Part shown: positions 23,469 to 31,587 of the stretch, piece after piece
Layout: each line of letters opens with the position of its first letter
How positions within the stretch are numbered: position 1 is the first letter of the stretch
Origin: Caldifarciminota bacterium
GTDB lineage: Bacteria; Hydrothermota; Tepidihabitantia; SM23-42
DNA length: 49,783 nucleotides
Reading direction: 5' to 3'
NCBI GenBank assembly: GCA_016936155.1
Contig: JAFGPO010000136.1
Location: 1-49,783, forward strand
Made by a program: the position numbers and the translations under genes
The notes under the pieces: generated by a model
Seen by the model: only the letters and a program-made list of their open reading frames with translations
What the model was told of the DNA's origin: nothing
Databases searched by the model: none

Positions 23469-26280
23469 TGCTTAGGATTGGTTTGAGGAATTGCCCGGTG
23501 TATGATTGCTCCAGACGAGCCACCTGTTCCGGCGTTCCGGCACATACGACTTTGCCGCCATCATCGCCGCCTTCTGGGCCAAGATCGATGATCCAGTCCG
23601 CGCACTTGATCACTTCGAGGTTATGTTCGATCACGATGACCGTGTTGCCCTTATCAACAAGGCGGTTGAGCACGTGGAGAAGCATCTTTACATCCTCGAA
23701 GTGCAATCCGGTTGTCGGTTCGTCCAACAGGTAGAGTGTTTTTCCGGTCGCGATCTTGCTCAGCTCTTTGGAAAGTTTAATACGCTGCGCTTCGCCGCCA
23801 GAGAGCGTGGTTGCTGATTGTCCGAGTTTTATGTACTCCAGACCGACATCCTGCAGCAGTGTGAGTTTACGTTTGATCTTGGGGATATGTTGGAAAAACT
23901 GCAGGGATTCGCTGACCGACATATTCAATACGTCGCTGATCGTCTTTCCTTTATAACGGATGTCGAGCGTTTCCCGGTTGAAACGCCGTCCCTGGCACGC
24001 ATCGCACGTAATGTAGACGTCAGGGAGGAAGTGCATTTCAATGCGCAGCATGCCGTCGCCCTCACACTGCTCGCACCGACCACCCGGGACATTGAATGAA
24101 AAACGCCCGGCACGATACCCGCGTACCCGGGATTCGGGCAATTGGGCGAACAATTCGCGGATCGGTGTCCAAGCGCCGGTATAGGTTGCCGGGTTGGAAC
24201 GGGGCGTTCTGCCGATCGGTGATTGATCGATGTTCACGACCTTATCGATGAATTCAAGTCCGCGTACAGTCTTATGTGCACCAGGCGGATGTTTGCTCTG
24301 GTAGTAGCGTTGGGCGAGTGTCCGGTAGAGGGTATCGATGATCAGGGTGGATTTGCCCGATCCGGAAACACCGGTGATCAAAACGAACATGCCCAGGGGG
24401 ATCTCGACATCGATGTCTTTCAGGTTATGTTCATGAGCACCCTGGATAGTGATCTTCCGTTTACCCTGTACCCGGCGTTTTTCCGGGATCTCGATCATAC
24501 GTTTCCCGGCAAGGTACTGGCCGGTTATCGAGGCGGAGTTCTTCATGATCTCGGCCGGCGTGCCGGCTGCGACCAGGTTGCCGCCGGCTTCTCCGGCGCC
24601 TGGACCAAGATCGATGATATAATCGGCGTTCGCGATCGTTTCTGCGTCATGTTCCACGACGAGGACTGTGTTGCCAAGGTCGCGCAGCGCATGGAGCGTC
24701 GCGAGCAAACGTTGGTTATCACGCTGGTGCAGACCGATCGACGGTTCATCAAGAATATAGAGAACACCGACCAACCCTGAACCGATCTGCGTTGCTAGAC
24801 GGACCCGTTGTTCCTCGCCGCCGGCAAGCGTCTCAGTGGTCCGGTCAAGGGTAAGGTAATCAAGTCCGACCGAAACGAGAAAATCGAGCCGCCGTCGGAT
24901 CTCTTTGATCATTTCTCCGGCGATCGCGTGTTCGGTCGCTGATAGTGTTAGGTCATTGAAATAATCCATTGCCATCCGTACTGACATGACCGTGACCTGC
25001 GCGATGTTTTTGTTGTTGATCTTCACGGACAGGCTCTCTGGACGCAAGCGCGTACCTTTGCATGCCGGGCACTTGCTGATCATCATGAATCCCTCGATCC
25101 ACCGGCGGATACCCTCGGAAGTTGTTTCCCGGTAACGCCGCATCAATTCCGGCACGATGCCTTCGAAGAACTCCTCAAATTCACCCCTGCCCGTGCCATC
25201 GGTGCGCGTGTACTTGACCGTGATCGGGATGTCTTCGCCATAGAGTATCGCATGCCGCACTTTTTTTGTCAATTTGCAAAACGGTGTGTCGAGGCTGAAC
25301 GATAGCGCGCGTGCCAGGGCGTGCATTTTTGATCGGCGCCAGTTGCTTTGCATGCCGTAGTGCGTGATCGCACCTTCGTTGATCGAAAGTCTTGGATTCG
25401 GGATCACTTTTTCCGGATCGATCTCCATTTTCGTTCCCAGTCCGTCGCACGAAGGGCATGCTCCATACGGCGAGTTGAAACTGAACATGCGCGGCGCGAT
25501 CTCCGGGTAACTGATGCCGCAATGAACGCATGCGAGGCGCTGGCTGAATGTCTGGACATCCTTGCCGTTGATCAGGATACTGAGCACCCCATCACCTTCT
25601 GTCAAACCCGTTTCAACGCTGTCGGCGAGCCGTTTACGGATACCGTTTTTTACTACGAGCCGGTCGATCACGAGTTCGATCGTGTGCTTCTTATAACGTT
25701 CCAGAGGCGGTACATCTTCAATATCATACACCGTGCCATTGATCCGGACGCGAACATACCCCCGCCGCGGTAATTTCTCCAGAAAATCCCGGTGCTCTCC
25801 CTTTCGTCCGCGCACGACCGGCGCCAGGATCTCGATCTTTGTGCCGGTCGGCACATTAAATATGGTATCAACGATCTGATCACTTGTTTGCGCGTGGATG
25901 CGCCGATCGCACGAATAGCAGTATGGTATGCCGATGCGCGCATAGAGGACCCGTAGGTAGTCATAGAGTTCAGTCATTGTACCGACTGTGGAGCGTGGAT
26001 TCTTAGCTGCGCTGCGCTGTTGTATCGCGATCGCCGGCGATAATCCGGTGATCTCGTCGACATCCGGTTTGTCCATCATACCCAGGAATTGACGGGCATA
26101 TGCGGAGAGTGATTCGACGTAACGGCGTTGACCCTCTGCATAGAGGGTATCAAAGGCCAGGGAGGATTTACCTGATCCGGATATGCCCGTGATCACGACA
26201 AATTTGTTTCGTGGGATCGTAATAGTGATATTCTTTAGGTTATGAAGGCGCGCGCCTTTCACATGGATGCCGTCAATCAT
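23440..26280 (-). CDS. uvrA: Excinuclease ABC subunit A
   Basis: UvrA is the damage-sensing ATPase of nucleotide excision repair. The N-terminal Walker A is TGISGSGKSS (31-40) and the second is TGVSGSGKST, near residue 635. The first zinc site (CVHCG to CPSCDG) and the second (CEQCEGDG to CDACQGRR) are both present. Signatures are LAGGEEQR, a slight variant of LSGGE, and LSGGEAQR. The DEPSIGLHQRD and DEPTTGLH Walker B/D-loop regions are intact. Its 946 residues are normal. The start codon is 9 nt from the -10 box with no ribosome binding site. The terminal residues come from repeat sequence. Confidence 0.97.
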   Translation of the reverse strand: MIDGIHVKGARLHNLKNITITIPRNKFVVITGISGSGKSSLAFDTLYAEGQRRYVESLSAYARQFLGMMDKPDVDEITGLSPAIAIQQRSAAKNPRSTVGTMTELYDYLRVLYARIGIPYCYSCDRRIHAQTSDQIVDTIFNVPTGTKIEILAPVVRGRKGEHRDFLEKLPRRGYVRVRINGTVYDIEDVPPLERYKKHTIELVIDRLVVKNGIRKRLADSVETGLTEGDGVLSILINGKDVQTFSQRLACVHCGISYPEIAPRMFSFNSPYGACPSCDGLGTKMEIDPEKVIPNPRLSINEGAITHYGMQSNWRRSKMHALARALSFSLDTPFCKLTKKVRHAILYGEDIPITVKYTRTDGTGRGEFEEFFEGIVPELMRRYRETTSEGIRRWIEGFMMISKCPACKGTRLRPESLSVKINNKNIAQVTVMSVRMAMDYFNDLTLSATEHAIAGEMIKEIRRRLDFLVSVGLDYLTLDRTTETLAGGEEQRVRLATQIGSGLVGVLYILDEPSIGLHQRDNQRLLATLHALRDLGNTVLVVEHDAETIANADYIIDLGPGAGEAGGNLVAAGTPAEIMKNSASITGQYLAGKRMIEIPEKRRVQGKRKITIQGAHEHNLKDIDVEIPLGMFVLITGVSGSGKSTLIIDTLYRTLAQRYYQSKHPPGAHKTVRGLEFIDKVVNIDQSPIGRTPRSNPATYTGAWTPIRELFAQLPESRVRGYRAGRFSFNVPGGRCEQCEGDGMLRIEMHFLPDVYITCDACQGRRFNRETLDIRYKGKTISDVLNMSVSESLQFFQHIPKIKRKLTLLQDVGLEYIKLGQSATTLSGGEAQRIKLSKELSKIATGKTLYLLDEPTTGLHFEDVKMLLHVLNRLVDKGNTVIVIEHNLEVIKCADWIIDLGPEGGDDGGKVVCAGTPEQVARLEQSYTGQFLKPILSSKPKNYRNT

Positions 26281-26288
26281 GGGTACAT

Positions 26289-26316
26289 ATGATATTCAAG
26301 GTTCGTTCTGTGTCAA
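26289..26316 (-). promoter_or_regulatory. uvrA promoter
   Basis: Minus-strand TTGACA (26316-26311) and TATCAT (26294-26289) are 16 bp apart; the transcript should start 1-3 nt before the ATG. No LexA-like palindrome was recognised. Confidence 0.6.
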
Positions 26317-26337
26317 TAATACCGCACCACCCTGCCC

Positions 26338-26365
26338 TTGACAATCAAGGCAAAATTGCTATAAT
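26338..26365 (+). promoter_or_regulatory. Distal promoter of the kor-hdr locus
   Basis: A perfect TTGACA (26338-26343) and perfect TATAAT (26360-26365) are 16 bp apart. The resulting leader to korD is about 100 nt, and a second promoter lies within it. Confidence 0.75.
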
Positions 26366-26409
26366 ACCTGCGGAGTGGGGGAGCAGGATATTGAGTGTAA
26401 GGGGTAACC

Positions 26410-26437
26410 TTGACACAAATCCTTTTTCAAATTTATA
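26410..26437 (+). promoter_or_regulatory. Proximal promoter of the kor-hdr locus
   Basis: TTGACA (26410-26415) is followed after 16 bp by TTTATA (26432-26437). The second start, near 26444, gives a 30-nt leader with the AAGGAG site for korD. Two tandem promoters would allow high expression. Confidence 0.5.
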
Positions 26438-26474
26438 AAGCACATACGACTATTTGATGCAACCAAGGAGTGTT

Positions 26475-26774
26475 ATGAAACTGTGGAGAAGACCACTTGA
26501 TGAGGGCAAATACAAGATACCGAAAGGGGATATTCATATCCTTCAGGATCGGTGCAAAGGATGCGGCTTTTGTGTCGAGTATTGCCCCAGAGACGTACTT
26601 GTTATGTCTGAACATTTCAACAAAAAGGGGTATCATCCACCTGAGGTGAGCAAACCAGAGGCGTGTGTTGAGTGCCACCTGTGTGAAATGCTGTGCCCGG
26701 AGTTCGCAATCTACGTAATAAAACAAGAAGAAGAGAACCCCGCATGCGCTGGAGTTCAGGAAGGAGAAAAATGA
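26475..26774 (+). CDS. korD: 2-oxoacid:ferredoxin oxidoreductase delta subunit (ferredoxin-like)
   Basis: The 99-residue protein carries two [4Fe-4S] motifs, CKGCGFCVEYCP and CVECHLCEMLCP, and transfers electrons from the catalytic subunits to soluble ferredoxin. The N-terminus MKLWRRPLDEGKYKIPKGDI is typical of KorD. The ATG at 26475 is chosen over frames starting at 26454 because AAGGAG lies 5 nt upstream. It leads the kor gene run, with 78 bp to korA1. Confidence 0.88.
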   Translation: MKLWRRPLDEGKYKIPKGDIHILQDRCKGCGFCVEYCPRDVLVMSEHFNKKGYHPPEVSKPEACVECHLCEMLCPEFAIYVIKQEEENPACAGVQEGEK

Positions 26775-26852
26775 ACTCCGTTTGTCACGACAAAAACTCA
26801 TACGCTCGAAATGACAAAACAGATGTAATGCACAAAGCAGGAGGTAGATAGT

Positions 26853-28085
26853 ATGGGAGAATCCTTAAGTGGACAAAGCGGGGTGAAAGCAGACCCGAGG
26901 GGTGTATTAACTGGTTCTCATATTTTGAGCGGAAACCAGGCGTGCGCCGAGGGTGCTCTGTCCGCAGGATGTCGTTTTTTGGGAGCATATCCGATCGAAC
27001 CAGCGATCGAAGTCAGCCAGCGGTTCCTGGAGCGCGCAAAGGCAGTCGATGATGCTACGTTCATACAAATGGAGGATGAGATATCAGCGCTCGCCGCGGT
27101 GATCGGGGCTTCATGGACCGGTAAAAAAGCGATGACCGTTACGTCAGGTTCGGGTCTTTCACTCATGATGGAGCACCTCGGGCTTGGCGTTATGCTCGAG
27201 ACACCGTGCGTTATCGTGGATGTTCAGAGTGTGGGCCCTGGATTGGGAATAGCGAACCGCGCTGCGCAGGCGGATATCATGCAGGCACGATGGGGATCGC
27301 ACGGTGACTACGAAACAGTGGCATTGGCGCCGAGTTCACCACAGGAAATGTATGACCACATGATCGGAGCATTCAATATCTCGGAGCGGTTTCGGATACC
27401 GGTGATGGTCATGTCGGATGCATACCTTGCGCAAAAAAAGGAAGTGGTTATCATCCCTAAGCCTGAAACGATCGAATTATATGCCCGGCGTTACTACGAC
27501 GGCAAACCCGGTACCTACCTGCCGTTCAAGCGCGACGGAGACTATGTCCCGCGAATGGTCGATATTGGCCATGGTTATAAGTTCCACGTTACGGGATTGA
27601 CGCATGATGACCGAGGTTATCCGGTCATGAATGAAGAGTGCCAGGAGTACAATGTACATCCATTAGTATGGAAGATCAGGAAGTACATGGATGAGCTCGT
27701 TGATGTGCAGGAGACCGGTATCGATGACGCCGAATATGTAGTTGTTTCATACGGAACATCGGCGCGTGCATCCGCTGCTGCAGTCGAACAGGCGCGCGCA
27801 CAGGGTCTTAAGGTCGGTCACATGAAATTGAATATCGTCTGGCCGTTTCCGGAAAAACGTATCACCGAGATCGCCAAACACATTAAAGCATTTATCGTAC
27901 CCGAGATTAATTTTGGACAGATCGTCTATGAAGTGCAACGGAGCAGTTATGGCAAGGCGAACGTTGTGTTCATGATTCACGGCGATAAAGGTATGGAGGA
28001 TCCGTCCGCTCTTTTAACCGCTATCGAATCCCTACAAAAAGAGACTCACGTAAAAGACAGTATCATTGAGTACCAAGGAGCATAA
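26853..28085 (+). CDS. korA: 2-oxoacid:ferredoxin oxidoreductase alpha subunit paralogue 1 (degenerate)
   Basis: The protein has the full alpha-subunit fold: a pyrimidine-binding domain (about 15-200), then domain II with VVSYGTSARA near residue 295. At 410 residues it is not truncated. The functional motifs are altered. The family's YPITPSTE reads YPIEPAIE (46-53), losing the conserved Thr; QRGGPSTG reads QSVGPGLG, losing the Arg; and the DE-G-H element reads MSDAYLAQ. Its neighbour korA2 has all three intact. I infer a structural or regulatory alpha subunit that pairs with the equally degenerate KorB2. AGGAGG precedes the ATG by 8 nt. The korB1 start lies directly after its stop. Confidence 0.88.
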   Translation: MGESLSGQSGVKADPRGVLTGSHILSGNQACAEGALSAGCRFLGAYPIEPAIEVSQRFLERAKAVDDATFIQMEDEISALAAVIGASWTGKKAMTVTSGSGLSLMMEHLGLGVMLETPCVIVDVQSVGPGLGIANRAAQADIMQARWGSHGDYETVALAPSSPQEMYDHMIGAFNISERFRIPVMVMSDAYLAQKKEVVIIPKPETIELYARRYYDGKPGTYLPFKRDGDYVPRMVDIGHGYKFHVTGLTHDDRGYPVMNEECQEYNVHPLVWKIRKYMDELVDVQETGIDDAEYVVVSYGTSARASAAAVEQARAQGLKVGHMKLNIVWPFPEKRITEIAKHIKAFIVPEINFGQIVYEVQRSSYGKANVVFMIHGDKGMEDPSALLTAIESLQKETHVKDSIIEYQGA

Positions 28086-28086
28086 G

Positions 28087-28953
28087 ATGGAAGCAGTGAA
28101 AACAGCCACCGCACATGACATCCATCCGATGGAGAATGTATTGCGCATGGACCGGATCCCTCACATCTGGTGTCCGGGATGTGGTATCGGAGTCGCGGTT
28201 ACCGCATTTGCCGCGGCGCTCGGGAAAGCGAACATCGATCTGGATAACGTTGTGATCGTTTCCGGGATCGGATGTACCGGGCGTGTCGCCGGGTACGTGA
28301 AACTCGATTCATTCCATACGACGCATGGACGGGCGATCGCCTTTGCGACCGGGATCAAAGTAGCGAAACCGGGCATGAAAGTCGTCGTGTTTTCCGGGGA
28401 CGGCGATCTGATCGCGATCGGCGGCAATCACTTCATTCATGCGGCGCGCCGGAACATCGATATACTCGTTGTCTGTGTGAACAATTTTATTTATGCGATG
28501 ACCGGTGGTCAGGTCGCCCCGACAACACCGCTCACCGCGTACGCCACTACCTGTCCGTTCGGGTGCGTTGAGCCACCCTTCAACATACCATACCTGGCGG
28601 ATTCGTCAGGGGCAGTGTATGTCGCGCGCTGGACTGCGCTCCATGTGCGGCGGTTGACCAAATCATTCGTTGAAGCTTTGAATAAAAAAGGGTTCTCCGT
28701 GGTCGAGGTCATTTCGCCGTGCGCACAGTACTACTCGCGGATCAATCGTCTGGGCGATGGGCTCGATATGATGAGATTCTACCACGAGAACTCTGAGATC
28801 CGCCATGGTGAGGATACCAAGAATCTGGATATCGGATACCAGCAGAAGATCATTGTAGGAAAGTTTGTCGATCGAGAGCGTCCGACGTACACTGAACGCT
28901 ACCAGGAATGGCTGCAACAGAGAAGAGGAGAGAAGAGCGATGAATCCTGTTAG
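28087..28953 (+). CDS. korB: 2-oxoacid:ferredoxin oxidoreductase beta subunit, catalytic (KorB1)
   Basis: This beta subunit binds thiamine diphosphate and the proximal [4Fe-4S] cluster. The cluster cysteines are Cys29 and Cys32 (WCPGCG), Cys63 (GIGCTG) and Cys212 (SPC). The TPP-Mg motif is complete: GDGD (104-107) followed by Asn132-Asn133. The sequence NNFIYAMTGGQVAPTTP is canonical for Kor rather than for pyruvate-specific enzymes, though the true substrate is undetermined. The ATG at 28087 has AAGGAG in the end of korA1 and is preferred to an upstream TTG. The length is 288 residues. A 36-codon frame starts inside its 3' end. Confidence 0.93.
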   Translation: MEAVKTATAHDIHPMENVLRMDRIPHIWCPGCGIGVAVTAFAAALGKANIDLDNVVIVSGIGCTGRVAGYVKLDSFHTTHGRAIAFATGIKVAKPGMKVVVFSGDGDLIAIGGNHFIHAARRNIDILVVCVNNFIYAMTGGQVAPTTPLTAYATTCPFGCVEPPFNIPYLADSSGAVYVARWTALHVRRLTKSFVEALNKKGFSVVEVISPCAQYYSRINRLGDGLDMMRFYHENSEIRHGEDTKNLDIGYQQKIIVGKFVDRERPTYTERYQEWLQQRRGEKSDESC

Positions 28954-29050
28954 ACCTTATGGTGACAATGGTGCTGCGAAAAAAAATCAGGGATTTGTCC
29001 TGCGTAGACAGGGTATTTACAAATGGTTGAAAGGAGGTCTAACAGGATGA
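28940..29050 (+). CDS. Possible 36-aa peptide between korB1 and korA2
   Basis: An ATG at 28940, with GAGGAGAG 6-10 nt upstream, opens a 36-codon frame. It overlaps the korB1 end by 14 bp and its TGA overlaps the korA2 start (ATGA). The peptide is basic (Arg/Lys rich, net positive) with a Gly-rich tail, and lacks cysteines. The double overlap is what coupled genes look like, and korA2's own AAAGGAGG lies inside the frame. It may be a real small subunit, a coupling device or chance. It resembles no family I know. Confidence 0.4.
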   Translation: MNPVRPYGDNGAAKKNQGFVLRRQGIYKWLKGGLTG

Positions 29051-30288
29051 AAGCGGATCCTAAGGATGTGATGACGGGAATATACTACATTGATGGTGAT
29101 GTTGCGGCCGGATACGGAGCGCTCGCGGCAGGATGCAAATTCATCGCCGGGTATCCGATCACCCCATCGACTGAAGCAGCCGAAGCATTCGCCCGCGTTG
29201 CTTACAAAGGGAATGCCCTGTTCATTCAAATGGAAGATGAGCTCGCATCGGTATCCGCGATCGTTGGTGCAGCATGGGCTGGTGCGAAGAGCATGACGAT
29301 CACCTCTGGTCCGGGGTATTCGCTTATGATGGAGACGTTCGGCTTCGCCGCAATGCTCGAGACGCCGCTCGTGCTCCTCAATATCCAGCGCGGCGGACCA
29401 TCGACCGGTGTACCGACCAAGACCGGTCAGGCGGATATCATGCAATCGCGATGGGGATCGCATGGTGATTATGAATTGATCGCGATCGCACCGGAATCAC
29501 CGCAGGAGTTGTTCGACTACACGATCAAGGCGTTCAACCTTGCAGAACGCTACCGGTGTCCGGTTATGATCATGGCGGATGAATGCGTCGGTCACATGAC
29601 CGAGAAGGTGGTTATTCCGCCTGCTGATCAGATCGAGATCGTACCGCGGGGTTACTATAAGGGCGAACCGGGCGGTTATGTGCCTTTTGCTTCGGATAAT
29701 GGTGGTATCGCACCGATGGCAAAAGCGGGTGACGGCCTTAATCTGTACATTTCCGCACGCGCACACGACGCACACGGCATACCCTATTCGGACGGGGATT
29801 TTAAGATGATGTATATCAGACGACTTGTTGACAAGATACGGAAAAATAAGGAACACATTATCGAACTGATAGAAGAGGATACCGACAATGCGGATATCAT
29901 TGTTGTCGCCTACGGGATCTCATCCCGGGTAGCGGTACGGGGGATCGAACTGGCGCGTGAAAAAGGGATAAAAGTCGGCCATTTACGCCTTGTTACAGTA
30001 TGGCCATTCCCGGACGAACGTATTACCGCGCTATCAAAGAAGACTAAAGCATTCGTGGTTCCAGAGATCAACTATGGACAGATCGCCTACGAAGTCGATC
30101 GCTGTGCTGGAGGCAGGTCTAACGTCGTGCTCGTGCCCCACGGCGGCGCGGGTGTCCATGATCCAGGGGATATCTGTGATGCGATCGAATACGCCGTGAA
30201 ACAGGACAAGCATTTTGAATGTGTGTATGAATTCAGGACACGATTGGAAAAAAAGGTTTTTGATAAAAAAACGAGGATAGAAGAATGA
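29047..30288 (+). CDS. korA: 2-oxoacid:ferredoxin oxidoreductase alpha subunit, canonical (KorA2)
   Basis: All alpha-subunit motifs are intact: GYPITPSTE (35-43) with the Thr that contacts cofactor and substrate, QRGGPSTGVPTKTGQADIM, and MADECVGHMTEKVVIP. Domain II (VVAYGISSRV) and the C-terminal EINYGQIAYEV follow. It is 413 residues, like KorA1, and clearly a paralogue, with scattered identity. By motif content it should form the active site with KorB1. The ATG at 29047 has AAAGGAGG 8 nt upstream. Its stop overlaps the korB2 start by 4 bp. Confidence 0.93.
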   Translation: MKADPKDVMTGIYYIDGDVAAGYGALAAGCKFIAGYPITPSTEAAEAFARVAYKGNALFIQMEDELASVSAIVGAAWAGAKSMTITSGPGYSLMMETFGFAAMLETPLVLLNIQRGGPSTGVPTKTGQADIMQSRWGSHGDYELIAIAPESPQELFDYTIKAFNLAERYRCPVMIMADECVGHMTEKVVIPPADQIEIVPRGYYKGEPGGYVPFASDNGGIAPMAKAGDGLNLYISARAHDAHGIPYSDGDFKMMYIRRLVDKIRKNKEHIIELIEEDTDNADIIVVAYGISSRVAVRGIELAREKGIKVGHLRLVTVWPFPDERITALSKKTKAFVVPEINYGQIAYEVDRCAGGRSNVVLVPHGGAGVHDPGDICDAIEYAVKQDKHFECVYEFRTRLEKKVFDKKTRIEE

Positions 30289-31052
30289 ATCCCCTTATCG
30301 CGGCATTTAAAAAAGGCATTGAACAGTCAGGTGTCAAACCGGCACGGATCAGCATGCCATCCGACATATTCTTTGAACCCGGAGTGGTCAAGGATCTGGG
30401 TGTTGACTATTTCCACGTAACGCGGGGACGTTCGATCGCTTTCGGCACGGGTTTGAAACTGGCGAATCCAGGATTAAGGGTAACCGCAGTTGCCGGTGAT
30501 CTGGTGACCATCGGCGGTAATCATTTTGTGCATGGCAGCCGCCGGAATATGGAAATTCTTGTGATTTACGTAAATAATTTTGTGTATCGAACGATTGCCG
30601 GGAAGACCACGCCTCAAACAACGGTCAAATTTTCACCTTACTCGACATTCGAAGAGCCATTCAATATTCCTCATCTCGGAAATTCGTGCGGCGCGATCTA
30701 TACGGCCCGTTGGACCGCCCTACATACCAAAGAACTCGCTGATTCTATCGCACACGGGTTGACCAAGCGGGGACTTGCCGTGATCGAGGTGCTTGTTCCC
30801 GGACCCGATTACTACCACGGTATTTCCACATGGCATGAGGATGTAGTGCAATTTTATTACGAGAATTCCGAAATACGTAACAACGAACTTCCCCGTAGTG
30901 TTGGCATAACTCCGGATTCCAAGATCATCGTCGGTACGTTCACGGACAAAGCAATGCCGCCTTTTATTGATAATTACAATAAACAATTAACGACTGTCCT
31001 GAAAGATAAATTCACGCCGTATGGAATAACCGCGGGAGGTTATAATGGCTGA
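30285..31052 (+). CDS. korB: 2-oxoacid:ferredoxin oxidoreductase beta subunit paralogue 2 (degenerate, KorB2)
   Basis: It aligns along its length with KorB1 (ITIGGNHF/IGGNHF, FNIPHL, TARWTALH, YYENSEIR) but has lost the catalytic elements. The CPGCG and GIGCTG cysteines are gone with a deletion of about 30 residues at the N-terminus, and SPC has become VPG. The GDGD motif is reduced to AGDL (70-73) and YAMTGGQ reads YRTIAGK. The protein has a single Cys. It therefore should bind neither TPP nor the proximal cluster. The frame is intact at 255 residues and is tightly packed between korA2 and korC, so it is a maintained pseudo-subunit and not a decaying gene. Confidence 0.88.
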   Translation: MNPLIAAFKKGIEQSGVKPARISMPSDIFFEPGVVKDLGVDYFHVTRGRSIAFGTGLKLANPGLRVTAVAGDLVTIGGNHFVHGSRRNMEILVIYVNNFVYRTIAGKTTPQTTVKFSPYSTFEEPFNIPHLGNSCGAIYTARWTALHTKELADSIAHGLTKRGLAVIEVLVPGPDYYHGISTWHEDVVQFYYENSEIRNNELPRSVGITPDSKIIVGTFTDKAMPPFIDNYNKQLTTVLKDKFTPYGITAGGYNG

Positions 31053-31587
31053 GGTCCGTTTTGCCGGGTATGGTGGACAGGGGATAATCCGGTCGGGTAT
31101 TATTGCCGGGCGTGCAGCCTCGATTCACGATACCAAACATGCAACCATGAGTCAGTCGTTCGGACCAGAGGCACGCGGAGGGGCGTGCAGTTCACAACTC
31201 GTCGTATCCGAATCAAAAGTTCTCTATCCTTACGTGACCAAATCCGACGTGCTCGTTGCCATGTCCCAGGAAGGATACGAAAAATTCGAGCCTGAACTTA
31301 AGGACAACGGAATGTTACTCTACGATGTCGATCTCGTGAAGCTTAACCCGAAACGAGGCAATATCGCCCTGTATGGTATTCCCGCGACCCGTTTTGCCGA
31401 GGAACTCGGACGGAAGATCGTGGCGAACGTAGTAATGCTCGGTTTCTTTACTGCGATCGCCAATGTTGTGACATATGAGTCGATGAAAAGAGCGGTTCCG
31501 GAATCGGTTCCTGAAAAGGCAATGGATCTTAATCTTCAGGCGTTCGAGAAGGGATATCAGTATGGCAAGGAGCACGTCAGTGGCTGA
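31045..31587 (+). CDS. korC: 2-oxoacid:ferredoxin oxidoreductase gamma subunit
   Basis: The 180-residue gamma subunit has the typical start EVRFAGYGGQGIIRSG and the SFGPEARGGACSSQLVVSE motif (about 38-57), which places it in the CoA-contacting domain III family. Only one gamma gene serves both alpha/beta pairs. It overlaps korB2 by 8 bp and the next oxidoreductase gene by 8 bp (GTGGCTGA). Confidence 0.92.
   Translation: MAEVRFAGYGGQGIIRSGIIAGRAASIHDTKHATMSQSFGPEARGGACSSQLVVSESKVLYPYVTKSDVLVAMSQEGYEKFEPELKDNGMLLYDVDLVKLNPKRGNIALYGIPATRFAEELGRKIVANVVMLGFFTAIANVVTYESMKRAVPESVPEKAMDLNLQAFEKGYQYGKEHVSG

Noticed and set aside
26853-31052. Recent tandem duplication of korAB
   Set aside because: The paralogues differ throughout, with reciprocal loss of different motifs, so the duplication is old.
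31562-31579. ATG start of the GltD-like protein
   Set aside because: GTG at 31580 has AAGGAG at proper spacing and forms a GTGGCTGA overlap with korC.
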